A stretch of 64,000 nt of DNA, taken from positions 1,085,099 to 1,149,098 of the forward strand of contig QJJF01000001.1 of the NCBI GenBank assembly GCA_003202005.1, in the 5' to 3' direction. The stretch comes from Williamsia faeni (GTDB lineage Bacteria > Actinomycetota > Actinomycetes > Mycobacteriales > Mycobacteriaceae). Shown piece after piece: positions 29,101 through 37,382 of the stretch. Position 1 is the stretch's first letter; the number at the start of each line of letters is the position of its first letter. The notes under the pieces are model-generated. The model had not been told where the DNA came from and made no database searches. It saw nothing but the letters and a program-made list of their open reading frames with translations. A program made the position numbers and the translations under genes.

Positions 29101-30002
29101 CCGACAACCAGGGACTGCCCCGCGAGCCGCGGATCGATCGCCCCGACATCCCGTTCGAGATCTCTGCGGTTGCCGCTCGTGCCCTGGAGGGCAACAGCGG
29201 GATCCGCACCGCGGCCACCATCCAGCATGTACTCGACCAGGCAACGGTTCTCGACCAGAAGACCGACCTGATCGCGCAGGTCGGCACCGACGGCAAACCG
29301 GTGAGTTCATCGCCGCGGGCGACGCCGAGGACGCTCGGTGGCGGCGGGGATGACGGCGACACCAAGAAGCCGCGCTCGGTACGCACCATGGCGATCCTGG
29401 CAGGAGTGGGACTGTTCATCCTGTTCCTGGTCATCGCGTTGGTCGTCTGGGCGACCAACGCCTTCGGTGGCCAGGACGAGACCCCGGACATCGACTCGAT
29501 CTTCTCCACCTCCGCAGGTGCCTCCGGTGAGCCGGGCCAGGCCGCTCCCGCAGCTCCCGCGGCACCGGTAGGCCTGACCGCGGTGACGATGCTCGACTAC
29601 TCCGATCAGGAACCCGACAGCCGGGCCAACCTGAACAACGTGCTCACCGGGGCGCCCCCGCCCTGGAAGACCGACGAGTATCGCGGCGGACCCGAGTTCG
29701 GCAATCTCAAACCCGGCCTCGGCCTGATGTTCACGCTGGACCGGACCGCGACGATCACCGAGGTGATCGTCCGGTCGCCGACGCCGGGCATGCAGCTCGA
29801 GATCCGCACCGCCGACTCCGTCCAGACGACGTTCGAGAGCACCAAACTGGTCGGCTCGGCCACGCTGCAGGGTGAGACGACCAGGATCCCGATCAGCGGT
29901 GCCGGGCCGGCGAAGTACGTCATGGTGTGGCTGACGTCCCTTCCGCGCAATGACAGCGGGCGCTACCAGGGCGCCGTCAGCCAAGTGTCGATGACGGGCT
30001 AG
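26112..30002 (+). CDS. murJ: MurJ lipid II flippase fused to a pseudokinase and a periplasmic domain
   Basis: This 1296-residue fusion has four parts. Residues 1-95 are a Pro-rich cytoplasmic leader. Residues about 100-640 are the MurJ/MviN core (SGSIALATLVSRITGFVRTVLVLAMLG opening; RVFYAREDAWTPTYM late) with about 14 helices that flip lipid II. Residues about 780-1060 form a kinase-like domain (GRYRLLQNHGGARGLQFWQARD) in which the VAVK lysine is replaced by VALTF and no HRD catalytic loop is seen, so it should be inactive. A helix near 1093-1115 and a beta-rich extracellular domain complete it. The Rv3910 pseudokinase binds FhaA when phosphorylated by PknB in M. tuberculosis. Overlap with the upstream stop indicates coupling. 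Confidence 0.95.
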   Translation: MTDQTPPPPRRRPPPGPVPGPRPGPRPSPGPPEGFRPAPQVRPAPQGRPVPQQQARPMYPSRPPAGDPAAGRRQVNPSAPTSIAVELEPDEPDAGTPGQPSDDSVMRTSGSIALATLVSRITGFVRTVLVLAMLGAAVASSFQAAYVLPNMVAEVVLGAVLTAIVIPVLVRAEREDPDGGAGFINRIFTLTVLILGIATFIALVAAPLLTTLNLGDGKVNKDLATALAYMLLPAILFYGLSALFIAILNMKGLFKPGAWAPVLNNIVQIATLIVYYSTPGEISLNPVEMGQTKLLVLGVGTTLGVVAQTLILVPAIRHSGVKLRLQWGLDARLRKFGNMALAIVLYVAVLQVGLIVTYRIASAASADGVSVYATQWQLLQLPYGVLGVTILTAIMPRLSRNAAADDTHAVIDDLSLATRLTMVSLVPVIAFMTFFGPAIGVAIFNFGKFSAETASQLGSVLTWGAFTMIPYAMTLVQLRVFYAREDAWTPTYMVVGITAVKVAASYLGPVLFDDPDYVIRWLALSNGLGYLVGAVVGHYLLRSRLGGARMTNVGRTVSWTIVVSVGCSALVWALSEISGLHHLATDHGKVGSVAYLALVGIVTISLIYIVLTLLRVPDVLAVVVVVRRLLGRFIPAIAPAPEPETEGAATMTVQFPRISGEESVPYSGQVEVIRRFDRGTSSWHAYAVTSGGAAGTNFRQPQDLRYRRKGVGALGKQDADNKSVEAPTPPRPPAGNPGTDETAKMNLAAAAAASAAAPEAPAAAPPPAPPRPRVRRGPRLVPGAAVAGGRYRLLQNHGGARGLQFWQARDINLDRDVALTFVDAEQVAPLPEPGVRIDPRDEGPQAVLSRTLRLGRINSPGIARVLDVVRGSSGGIVVAEWIPSSSLADVAKSNPSPVGAARAVRALAAAAESAHRNGGALSIDHPERIRISQEGNAFVAFPGTLADSDKSSDVRGLGAVLYALLLARWPLDARTGTDLATSRKSTEPVGGLPPAAPDNQGLPREPRIDRPDIPFEISAVAARALEGNSGIRTAATIQHVLDQATVLDQKTDLIAQVGTDGKPVSSSPRATPRTLGGGGDDGDTKKPRSVRTMAILAGVGLFILFLVIALVVWATNAFGGQDETPDIDSIFSTSAGASGEPGQAAPAAPAAPVGLTAVTMLDYSDQEPDSRANLNNVLTGAPPPWKTDEYRGGPEFGNLKPGLGLMFTLDRTATITEVIVRSPTPGMQLEIRTADSVQTTFESTKLVGSATLQGETTRIPISGAGPAKYVMVWLTSLPRNDSGRYQGAVSQVSMTG
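28236..28253 (+). promoter_or_regulatory. Strong in-frame internal ribosome site inside murJ
   Basis: AAAGGAG (28236-28242) lies 8 nt before an in-frame TTG (28251) that encodes Leu in LGKQDADNKS. Initiation there would give a separate protein of about 583 residues containing only the pseudokinase, membrane helix and periplasmic domain. An in-frame GTG (28242) overlaps the site itself. This is seen in sequence; use as a start is inference. Confidence 0.4.
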
Positions 30003-30011
30003 CAACCCTCG

Positions 30012-30644
30012 ATGCCCGACGATCTTCCCGTGGGTGCGGTCCGCTGCGAGGACGGATTGATCCGTCCCGCGTGGGCCGCCGCGGCGGGCTTGATGCGCGA
30101 CTACTACGACGTCGAATGGGGCATGCCGGTATCCGGCGAGGACGCGCACTTCGAACGTCTTGCGCTCGAAGGGTTTCAGGCCGGACTGTCGTGGGCGACG
30201 ATTCTCCGCAAACGTCCGGCGTTCCGGGAGGTCTTCGCCGACTTCGATGTCGACACGGTCGCCGGCTACGGGGACGCCGAGATTGCCGAGATGCTCACCG
30301 ACGCCCGGATCATCCGGCACCGCGGCAAGATCGAAGCGACCATCGGCAACGCGCGGGCAACCCAAAACCTGCGCGCGGAAGGCGGTTTGGTCGATTTCCT
30401 GTGGTCGTTCAAACCGTCCTGGACGCCACGGCCACAATCGATGGCCGAGGTTCCGACCACGTCACCGGAATCGGTGGCGATGTCAAAGGCATTGCGGGCA
30501 AAAGGTTTTCGCTTCGTCGGACCGACGACCATGTACGCGTTGATGGAAGCTGTCGGGATCGTTGACACCCATCTGCTGGTGTCGTTCCGGCGGGGGAGTT
30601 CCGGCGTCTGGGCGGAGTCCGGCGAAGGGCCGGGCTACCGCTGA
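30012..30644 (+). CDS. tag: DNA-3-methyladenine glycosylase I (Tag)
   Basis: This 210-residue base-excision enzyme removes 3-methyladenine from DNA. The catalytic segment LEGFQAGLSWATILRKRPAFR contains the Glu equivalent to E38 of E. coli Tag. RIIRHRGKIEATIGNARA, LWSFKP and GFRFVGPTTMYALMEAVGIV follow the family. The zinc site looks altered. VRCEDG keeps the N-terminal Cys, but the His of YHDxEWG is Tyr (YYDVEWG) and the last Cys is replaced (HLLVSF, where E. coli has HVVGC). It starts 10 nt after murJ and overlaps the convergent NUDIX gene by 10 nt. Confidence 0.92.
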   Translation: MPDDLPVGAVRCEDGLIRPAWAAAAGLMRDYYDVEWGMPVSGEDAHFERLALEGFQAGLSWATILRKRPAFREVFADFDVDTVAGYGDAEIAEMLTDARIIRHRGKIEATIGNARATQNLRAEGGLVDFLWSFKPSWTPRPQSMAEVPTTSPESVAMSKALRAKGFRFVGPTTMYALMEAVGIVDTHLLVSFRRGSSGVWAESGEGPGYR

Positions 30645-31108
30645 TCTGCTCCGACGTGGCGGCGGACCACCTCGGCGAGATTCGTCGGGAAGATCAGTTC
30701 GGTACTCGCCTCGATGTCGGCCGGCGACCACCAGCGGTGGTCGAGGATCGTGTGCCGCTCGAGTTCGGTCCAGCCCACCGAATGCGGTTCGAAGGCCGGT
30801 ACGAAGGCCACGAAATAGACTTCCACCTGGTGGATGGGTTCGCCGGCGAACACGACGTCGAACTCGCGGTGGAGCACCGGTCCGGACATCACCTCGATCA
30901 GGTGGCCGGTTTCCTCGAACACCTCGCGTCGGGCGGTCTCCTCATCGGTCTCTTCGCCTTCGCGACCACCGCCGGGTGTGAACCACCAGGTCGGGCCGGT
31001 GGCGTTCGACGGATCGACCCCACGGAACAGCAGGGTACGGCCGCTCTCGTCGATCAGGATCATGCGCGCTGCCTGGCGACGACGTCGTACCGATTCCATC
31101 CGGACCAT
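30635..31108 (-). CDS. NUDIX hydrolase
   Basis: This 157-residue single-domain NUDIX protein has strands RQAARMILIDESGRTLLFRG, the box GGGREGEETDEETARREVFEETGH (GX5EX7REUXEEXG) and a WWSPADIEAS segment near the end. It likely hydrolyses a nucleotide or another nucleoside diphosphate derivative; the substrate is unknown. It is convergent with tag and divergent from the phosphodiesterase at 31302. The 31109-31301 spacer must hold both promoters. Confidence 0.88.
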   Translation of the reverse strand: MVRMESVRRRRQAARMILIDESGRTLLFRGVDPSNATGPTWWFTPGGGREGEETDEETARREVFEETGHLIEVMSGPVLHREFDVVFAGEPIHQVEVYFVAFVPAFEPHSVGWTELERHTILDHRWWSPADIEASTELIFPTNLAEVVRRHVGADQR

Positions 31109-31301
31109 CCCTTCCCTGCGAACACCACATTGCCACCAGCGGTCACCGTGTTCGTCCGCAGGTGTTCATCAAATGTCCCCGCAAGTGTCGGTGTTCGGAA
31201 TTCCCGGTGTGCTTGGCTAGTGTGTGTTGGCTGCGGTATCAGCCCCGGGCAGCCGCCCGAACACCGCAGCAGCGCAGCACCGATCGGAAGCGAGTCAGTC
31301 G

Positions 31302-32210
31302 ATGATGGCTCGAGCGGCCGAGTACTCCAGGCCCACGCACGCTCTGGTGCACATCAGCGACACCCATCTGATCGATGGTGGCGGTGACCTGTACGGCGGT
31401 GTGGACGCCGCAGCGCGCCTACGCCAGATCCTGGCTGAACTCAGCGGATCCGGGGACCCCCTCGACGCCCTGGTCTTCACCGGGGACCTGGCCGACAAGG
31501 GTGACCCGAGCGCATATGCGGCCTTGCGCCGCATGGTCGAGCCCGTTGCCGAGCAACTCGGCGCCGTGGTCATCTGGGCGATGGGCAATCACGACGACCG
31601 CGCCGCATTCCGGGTGGGACTGCTCGATGCCGAACCGGACACCGGGACCGTCGACAGCGTGCACGATGTCGGTGGACTGCGCATCATCACCCTCGATTCG
31701 ACTGTCCCCGGGTCGCACCACGGTGAACTCACCGATGCCCAACTCGTCTGGCTCACAGAGCTTTTGGAAACGTCTGCCGAGCACGGAACCATTCTGGCGA
31801 TGCATCATCCACCGGTGCCGTGTGTGCTCGACCTCGCCGTTGCCGTCGAGTTGCGCGACCAGAAACGGCTCGCCGCTGTGTTGCAGGGCAGTGATGTCCG
31901 GGCCATCATCGCCGGACACCTGCACTTTTCGACCACCGGGACATTCGCCGGAATTCCGGTCTCGGTCGCAGCCGCCACCTGTTACAACCAGGACCTCAAC
32001 ATGCCGGCCGGAGCGATGCGCGGGCACGACGGGGGACAGGCCTACAACCTCGTCCACGTCTACGACTCCACCGTGCTGCACTCGGTGGTCCCCATCGGCA
32101 CGTATCCGACTGTCGGCGAATATGTTTCACCTACAGAGTCGGCTCGGCGCCTGGCCGAGGCCGGTGTCGCGATCCCCGCACCGGCGCCGTCGAACCGGGT
32201 GAGACACTAG
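31302..32210 (+). CDS. cpdA: Calcineurin-type 3',5'-cyclic nucleotide phosphodiesterase (Rv0805/CpdA)
   Basis: This 302-residue metallophosphoesterase carries all dinuclear metal motifs in order: HISDTHL (residue 18), [25 protein letters not shown] and [10 protein letters not shown]. The sequence closely resembles M. tuberculosis Rv0805 throughout, including [12 protein letters not shown] and NLVHVY. Rv0805 hydrolyses 2',3'- and 3',5'-cyclic nucleotides and has a membrane or wall role through its C-terminal tail. ATG 31302 is followed by a second ATG. The gene is convergent with a CpsY-like gene, the same neighbour as in M. tuberculosis (Rv0806c), overlapping it by 4 nt. Confidence 0.95.
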   Translation: MMARAAEYSRPTHALVHISDTHLIDGGGDLYGGVDAAARLRQILAELSGSGDPLDALVFTGDLADKGDPSAYAALRRMVEPVAEQLGAVVIWAMGNHDDRAAFRVGLLDAEPDTGTVDSVHDVGGLRIITLDSTVPGSHHGELTDAQLVWLTELLETSAEHGTILAMHHPPVPCVLDLAVAVELRDQKRLAAVLQGSDVRAIIAGHLHFSTTGTFAGIPVSVAAATCYNQDLNMPAGAMRGHDGGQAYNLVHVYDSTVLHSVVPIGTYPTVGEYVSPTESARRLAEAGVAIPAPAPSNRVRH

Positions 32211-33871
32211 GCCGGAGGAGCTTGTTCTGCCGACGTCTCCCACGGAGCGACAACCGGGAAGTAGCGGTCGAGGAACCGGGTCACCATCTGGGTGCGCAGC
32301 TCGAGATCCACCTCGGGAGTACTTCCGTCGTTGAGGCAGAAGAAATCGACATCCCGCCGCGGCAGCATCTTCTCCATCACTTTGAGTCCGGCGACGGCGG
32401 TGGTGTCGATGTACTTCACCTTGGCGTCCTTCTGAACCACCGCGCGACCGGTCATCAGCGCGTAGTAGTGGTACAGCGAGTTGGTCACCGAGATGTTGTC
32501 GCTGGCGCGGAACACGCTGGCGGCGGTCCCCGCGAACTCATCGGCGAACTCGTCTTCCATCTCCTGCATGACGCTCTTGCGGAGCGGTGTCGCCGCATGC
32601 TCGAGGTGCCGAGTTGTCATGAGCCCGAACCGATCCTGCAGCAGCCGGCGATTGACCCTGGCGGCGTTCTCGAAGCCGCTGCGGTCGGTGTTGCTGTATC
32701 CCAGACCGATCCGGGTGGTCGCCTCGATGAACATGCTGATGCCACCGGGCGAGAAGAATGCCTGGGGTCCGACCGGGCGGCCGAAGAACATGTCGTCGTT
32801 CGAGTACAGAAAGTGTTCGGACAGTCCCGGGATGTGGTGCAGCTGGCTTTCGACCGCCTGGGAATTGTGTGTCGGCAACACCGATGTGTCGACGAAGAAC
32901 TCCTCGCTCGGAACGAAGGTCACCCGATCATCGTCGGCGAGCCACGCCGGTCGCGGGGAATCGGTGGCCACGAAGATCCGGCGGATCCAGGGTGCGTACA
33001 TGTGCACCGACCGCAGCGCGTACTTCAACTCATCGATCTGCCGGAATCGCGCAGCTGACGCATCCCCTTCTCCGACAACATAATTCTGCATACGCTTCGC
33101 GCGCTGTGCCTGGAATTCGGCCGAGGACCCGTCGACCCAGGAGAAGACGATGTCGATGTCGAAGTTGATGTCGGAGGCATGTCCGGCAAACATGTTCTCG
33201 ATCGTGGGCCAGGTCAGGCCGAATCGCTCGACCGTGCCGCGAATCGCCTCCTCCGGGCGAATGTTCCGGCGCGTCAGCGAGTTCTCGATCGGCAGGATGA
33301 TCTCGTCGTCGGTGAAGGACCACAGTTCGATCTGAACCGCGGTCGAGGCACCGTAATGCAAACCGCTGATCGGCTCGACCCGTGGCCGATAGAGGCGGAA
33401 GATCCTGGCCTTGGGTGATTGCGACAGGAGTCCGTCCCCTACGAAGACGGCCTTACTCCGTTTGGCATCAACGGTTTTCGAGTAGAACGGTTCGCTCGCG
33501 CACGCCTCGGACAGCGCGGTCTTCAAGGCGGCGCGGTCGGTCCAGTCGATCGCGATGACAGGGCGTTCGTCGTTGCCGCGAACCAGGAGATACCGGATCC
33601 CGGCCGCGTCGAGGACTCCGCGGATGAACAGCAGATCTTCGACCATCGCCTCGTGCGGGGTGGTCGACGAGATCGCGAGCGCGTATCGGCCCTCGAACCC
33701 CACGACATCGGGCCGCTCGCGCAACCGGGCAGTCGACACCGCTGACTGGTGCACGACCGCCTCCGGCACCGCCGGCTCGGGCGGAACGAGGTAGATATCG
33801 TGCGGCGCTGGGGATGAAGTGATGACATTCCTTCCGGGGACGGCATAGCCGAGAGATACCCGGGATGTCAT
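32207..33871 (-). CDS. cpsY: Stealth-family sugar-phosphate transferase (CpsY-like)
   Basis: This 554-residue protein contains the Stealth conserved regions: CR1 [19 protein letters not shown]2 [31 protein letters not shown], then [32 protein letters not shown] and the CR4-like FLNDGS-type stretch near the end. Stealth proteins transfer hexose-1-phosphates in capsule or exopolysaccharide synthesis. An N-terminal extension of about 250 residues precedes CR1. The start ATG 33871 shares its last base region with the stop of the pyrimidine reductase (TGATG), so the two are coupled. It is a likely orthologue of Rv0806c. Confidence 0.92.
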   Translation of the reverse strand: MTSRVSLGYAVPGRNVITSSPAPHDIYLVPPEPAVPEAVVHQSAVSTARLRERPDVVGFEGRYALAISSTTPHEAMVEDLLFIRGVLDAAGIRYLLVRGNDERPVIAIDWTDRAALKTALSEACASEPFYSKTVDAKRSKAVFVGDGLLSQSPKARIFRLYRPRVEPISGLHYGASTAVQIELWSFTDDEIILPIENSLTRRNIRPEEAIRGTVERFGLTWPTIENMFAGHASDINFDIDIVFSWVDGSSAEFQAQRAKRMQNYVVGEGDASAARFRQIDELKYALRSVHMYAPWIRRIFVATDSPRPAWLADDDRVTFVPSEEFFVDTSVLPTHNSQAVESQLHHIPGLSEHFLYSNDDMFFGRPVGPQAFFSPGGISMFIEATTRIGLGYSNTDRSGFENAARVNRRLLQDRFGLMTTRHLEHAATPLRKSVMQEMEDEFADEFAGTAASVFRASDNISVTNSLYHYYALMTGRAVVQKDAKVKYIDTTAVAGLKVMEKMLPRRDVDFFCLNDGSTPEVDLELRTQMVTRFLDRYFPVVAPWETSAEQAPPA

Positions 33872-34638
33872 CAGTGTAGTTCCTCTCCTGGCCGCAACCG
33901 AATGCCCGATTCACGTACATATCGCAAGAACAGGAAGTCGTCGTGCGAAAGGGCATGCGCGAGTGTCAGACCGCGCGGCGAGGCGAGGGGGTTCGCCGGA
34001 CGCATGCGTTGTCCATGTTCTTGGAGCCCGGCGAACTTCGGTGCCACCGTCAAACACAACTCGTCGACCAGATCGTCACCGGCCAGTGCGTCCAGCAGCG
34101 TCGGACCACCCTCACACAAAATATGTTTCATCCCACGGTCTTTCAACGCGGCGACCGCCTCGGTGAGGTCGACCGTCTCGTCGCCGACCGCGATGACGTC
34201 GGCGCCGCAGTCCGCGGCCCTGGCACGTGCGCGGGTAGTTGTGATGATGATGGGCCGGGGAGTGGCGCCTCTCAGTCGTGAGGTCTCGGGCAGGCCACCG
34301 GTGGTGGTGACCACCGCGATCTGGGGTGGGGTCATCGCCCCACGCTGCTCGCGTACCCGCTGGTATGCCTCTTTGAGCACCACCGGCCCGTAGTTCTCGG
34401 CACGCACTGTGCCGGCCCCGACCAAAACCACGTCGGCGAAGATTCTCAAGGCCTTCAGCAGCGCTTGGTCGGTGGCACCCGAGATCTGACCTACCCGCCC
34501 GTCAAACGCCGCCTGCCCGTCGAGGCTCGTCACCATGTTTGCCCGGACGCCGACAGGCGGATCCCCGTACCAGTCGGCGGCGAGCGCTGCGATATCCACG
34601 GAGCCCGACGGCAACAACTGCACCTTTGAGTCGTTCAT
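33871..34638 (-). CDS. Pyrimidine reductase family (RibD C-terminal domain) protein
   Basis: This 255-residue reductase of the DHFR-like RibD_C fold has VRANMVTSLDGQAAFDGRVGQISGATDQALLKALRIFADVVLVGAGTVRAENYGP at the front, and ILCEGGPTLLDALAGDDLVDELCLTVAP later. These match the substrate and NADPH sites of 5-amino-6-(5-phosphoribosylamino)uracil reductase-like proteins such as Rv2671. True function (riboflavin or folate bypass) is open. ATG 34638 overlaps the flavin reductase stop and its stop overlaps cpsY. Confidence 0.88.
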   Translation of the reverse strand: MNDSKVQLLPSGSVDIAALAADWYGDPPVGVRANMVTSLDGQAAFDGRVGQISGATDQALLKALRIFADVVLVGAGTVRAENYGPVVLKEAYQRVREQRGAMTPPQIAVVTTTGGLPETSRLRGATPRPIIITTTRARARAADCGADVIAVGDETVDLTEAVAALKDRGMKHILCEGGPTLLDALAGDDLVDELCLTVAPKFAGLQEHGQRMRPANPLASPRGLTLAHALSHDDFLFLRYVRESGIRLRPGEELH

Positions 34639-35144
34639 GCGTCGTGTCCCGGCTCGAGATCTTTCACGTCAGAGAAACTCACCAATTCCTCAGCGGCTGC
34701 AGGTGTTGTCGCTCCATCAAATGGTTCCATCAAAACTCCGAGATGGTCGCCGGCGTCGATCCTGCGGACTATTCGTCCCACGAACCAGGCGGCAGCATCA
34801 TCGAGGATCGGCAACCCGTGCGGTCCTTCGTGCCACTGGCATTGCTGGAACTTGTCGATTTCGTCACCGGTCTCCGAACCAAAAAAGCGCGCGAGGTCGA
34901 CGTGTTCGCGAGCGAGGACGTGTACCGCGAGATACTCCGCGTCCTGGGCCACCCCGAACGTGTGGTTCTTCTTGGACAAACCGACAAAGAACCGGGACGG
35001 ATTGATGCTGGCCTGGCTCGCAAAGCCGACCAGACATCCGGACAGCCGATCCGACGCACGCGTCGTCACGACAAACATCGGATAGTCCAACTGACCCACC
35101 AACTGCTCGAAAGCAGGTTCAGTTGAATCCTGTTCATTTACCAC
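34635..35144 (-). CDS. Flavin reductase-like (FMN-binding split barrel) protein
   Basis: This 169-residue protein starts at GTG 35144 with AAGGA 7 nt upstream. The split-barrel motifs are visible: FEQLVGQLDYPMFVVTTRASDRLSGCLVGFASQASINPSRFFVGLSKKNHT, then VHVLAREHVDLARFFG. Such domains reduce free FMN or bind flavin. With the downstream RibD-type reductase it suggests a flavin-related redox unit; the coupled CpsY gene does not obviously fit. It is divergent from sigM. Confidence 0.88.
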   Translation of the reverse strand: MVNEQDSTEPAFEQLVGQLDYPMFVVTTRASDRLSGCLVGFASQASINPSRFFVGLSKKNHTFGVAQDAEYLAVHVLAREHVDLARFFGSETGDEIDKFQQCQWHEGPHGLPILDDAAAWFVGRIVRRIDAGDHLGVLMEPFDGATTPAAAEELVSFSDVKDLEPGHDA

Positions 35145-35313
35145 TGGTCGTCCTTCGTCACACCGATCACAACGTTTCACGGACACATTCCGCTTTCAGT
35201 GTCTCCTCATGACGACGAACGCAAACCTCACCGGCACATACCGCAGGTGTTTTGCGTGCGCGGATTTCGCGGCTGTGATAGCACGGGGCGACCGCCTCCA
35301 CTAGTCTCCATCC

Positions 35314-35904
35314 ATGGCCGAGTGGGGGGAGGTCTGTGGGGATGACGCGCGGACTGACGAAGAATTGCTGGCGGCTCACGTGGAGGGGGACAGGGATGCG
35401 TTCGGAATACTGATAACGCGACTGCAGGGTCACTTGTGGGCCGTTGCGCGCCGGACCTCGCAATCCGACGAGGATGCGGCAGACGCGCTGCAGGATGCGC
35501 TGCTCAAAGCACATCGCATGGCCGACCGGTTCCGGGCCGACTCCAAGGTCAGCTCGTGGATGCACCGCATCGTGGTCAACACCTGCCTCGACCGGATCCG
35601 GCGCAACAAGGCGCGCCCGACCGTACCGCTACCCGAGTTCGACATCACCGAGCTCGCCGATCCACACGACCAGCACGGTGACGTCGACCTCACCCTGTCG
35701 ATCGGACGAGCCCTCGACACCCTGCCGGCGGATCAACGTGCCGCAATCGTGGCTGTCGACGTCGAGGGCTACTCGGTGGCCGAGGCCGCGGCACTCCTGG
35801 GCGTACCGGTGGGGACCATCAAGAGCCGGTGTGCGCGTGGTCGCGCGAAACTTGCTGTGAGCCTTGGCCATCTGCGGGCACCGGCCGAAGAAGCGAACTC
35901 ATAG
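35314..35904 (+). CDS. sigM: ECF RNA polymerase sigma factor SigM
   Basis: This 196-residue group 4 sigma factor has region 2 at residues about 20-95 (DAFGILITRLQGHLWAVARRTSQSDEDAADALQDALLKAH...SSWMHRIVVNTCLDRIRRNKARP) and region 4 at 130-185 (LPADQRAAIVAVDVEGYSVAEAAALLGVPVGTIKSRCARGRAKL). In M. tuberculosis SigM (Rv3911) controls envelope and ESX genes and sits before rsmA. Here a mug gene is inserted between the pair. A GGGGGAGG stretch near the start may be the ribosome site for a slightly downstream GTG. Confidence 0.92.
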   Translation: MAEWGEVCGDDARTDEELLAAHVEGDRDAFGILITRLQGHLWAVARRTSQSDEDAADALQDALLKAHRMADRFRADSKVSSWMHRIVVNTCLDRIRRNKARPTVPLPEFDITELADPHDQHGDVDLTLSIGRALDTLPADQRAAIVAVDVEGYSVAEAAALLGVPVGTIKSRCARGRAKLAVSLGHLRAPAEEANS

Positions 35905-35950
35905 GGGAGTAGTCCGGCCACGGCCCTGCCCCGTGCGGTCTACTGATGCG

Positions 35951-36514
35951 ATGGGCTTCACGCGCGCAGAACTCGAGTCGTACCGCGACGCCGTCATCCC
36001 CGACCTGGTCGGTCCGGGTTGCCGATTGCTGTTCGTCGGGATCAATCCGGGGTTGTGGACTGCTGCCACGGGTGCGCATTTCGCTCGCCCGGGCAATCGC
36101 TTCTATCCGGCGCTGGCGCGCGCCGGAATCGTCGACCGCGTGATCGATGCCTCGGCCGGGTTCACCGATGCGGACCGGAAGTTGTTGACAGACAGCGGTA
36201 TCGGCATCACCAACCTGGTGCGCAGAGCCACGGCCCGCGCGGACGAACTAACTGCCGAAGAATTGCGGATCGGCGGCGAAGAATTGATAGAGACCGTCCG
36301 CGCTGTATCGCCGAAGATGATTGCGGTTGCCGGAATCACCGCATACCGGACGGCATTCGGAGAACGGAAGGCAGCGGTGGGCCTTCAAGACCGCACCATC
36401 GCGGGTGTCCCGGTCTGGGTGGTCCCCAACCCCAGCGGGCTCAACGCCCATGCCACGGTCGACTCGCTCGCCGCCGCCTATCGGCAGCCCGCGGAGGCCG
36501 CGGGCATCGTCTGA
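35951..36514 (+). CDS. mug: G/U mismatch-specific DNA glycosylase (Mug family)
   Basis: This 187-residue uracil-DNA glycosylase-superfamily protein starts at ATG 35951. Motif 1 GINPGLWTAATGAHFARPGNRFYPAL and motif 2 VVPNPSGLNAHATVDSLAAAYR match Mug/TDG, which excises uracil or ethenocytosine opposite guanine. The active-site Asn of GINPGL is present. It lies between sigM and the rsmA-like gene, 46 nt after sigM and 112 nt before rsmA, so it may be on the same transcript. Confidence 0.92.
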   Translation: MGFTRAELESYRDAVIPDLVGPGCRLLFVGINPGLWTAATGAHFARPGNRFYPALARAGIVDRVIDASAGFTDADRKLLTDSGIGITNLVRRATARADELTAEELRIGGEELIETVRAVSPKMIAVAGITAYRTAFGERKAAVGLQDRTIAGVPVWVVPNPSGLNAHATVDSLAAAYRQPAEAAGIV

Positions 36515-36626
36515 GAACAATCTCCACAGATTCTCCGGTCTCGATGGAACCGACCGGTCCACGAGGGCGTCCTACTTGGTATTGATGACCCAGCGATCGA
36601 GATGACGAGGGAAGGGGATCCGCACG

Positions 36627-37382
36627 ATGTCCGGAATCGGCGACCGAGTGCACTCACCCGGTGAGTTGCCCGAACCACCGTATTCCGTGGATGTGATCGC
36701 TGACCTGCATGCCGGTGTGTACCCGGACGAGTTTTCGGAGCAGCTGTTACCCCTGGTGCTCGCCGATCCCGATGCCGGCGCGATCTGGATGGCGCTCGAG
36801 GCCACCACCGCGCAACTGGCCGAACTACCCGACTCATCGCTCCCGCTGCCACCATTTGCCCAGGAGCGAATCGATCAGACCCTGCGAACACTCGCCCCCG
36901 GCAGCACCACCGATCAGCAGGTCACCTGGCTGTCCCGTCATCGCGGCGCCGTCGTGTCGTCGGTGGCAGCAGCCGCCGCGGTGGCGGGGATCGCTGTGGC
37001 CACCACGTTTGCATTCACCGGCGATTCTCCCGACACGGAATCGACGCCGATGGCCACCCGGACCAGCCCGATCGCCACCCTGCCCGGCAATGTCCTGCCC
37101 GACAGCGATCTGCCCACCGCCACGCTAATGAGCGTTCTCGGCAACACCGAGGGTGGAGGATTCGTCGATCCCGTGGCCCAGGATCGATGTCTGAAGGCCA
37201 ATCAGATCCCGCCGGCGACCACGATCCTGGGATCGGGCTCAATCAACAACGCCGGTCGCCCTGCCGTAGTGATTCTGCTGTCCACCGGAACGATAGGGAC
37301 GTTCGATGCGCTCGTGGTCGGCACCGACTGCACCACGGGCAACCCGGCGACCATCAGCCGGACCACGATCGGCGACAAGTGA
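36627..37382 (+). CDS. rsmA: RsmA-like anti-sigma M factor
   Basis: This 251-residue single-pass membrane protein has a cytoplasmic N-terminal part (residues 1-103) containing an anti-sigma-like helical segment (VDVIADLHAGVYPDEFSEQL), a membrane helix at about 106-130 (VVSSVAAAAAVAGIAVATTFAF) and an extracytoplasmic Thr/Pro-rich domain. No catalytic motif is visible. Its position close after sigM matches Rv3912, the SigM anti-sigma factor, although mug intervenes. The last 144 nt overlap the convergent PAP2 phosphatase gene. Confidence 0.78.
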   Translation: MSGIGDRVHSPGELPEPPYSVDVIADLHAGVYPDEFSEQLLPLVLADPDAGAIWMALEATTAQLAELPDSSLPLPPFAQERIDQTLRTLAPGSTTDQQVTWLSRHRGAVVSSVAAAAAVAGIAVATTFAFTGDSPDTESTPMATRTSPIATLPGNVLPDSDLPTATLMSVLGNTEGGGFVDPVAQDRCLKANQIPPATTILGSGSINNAGRPAVVILLSTGTIGTFDALVVGTDCTTGNPATISRTTIGDK

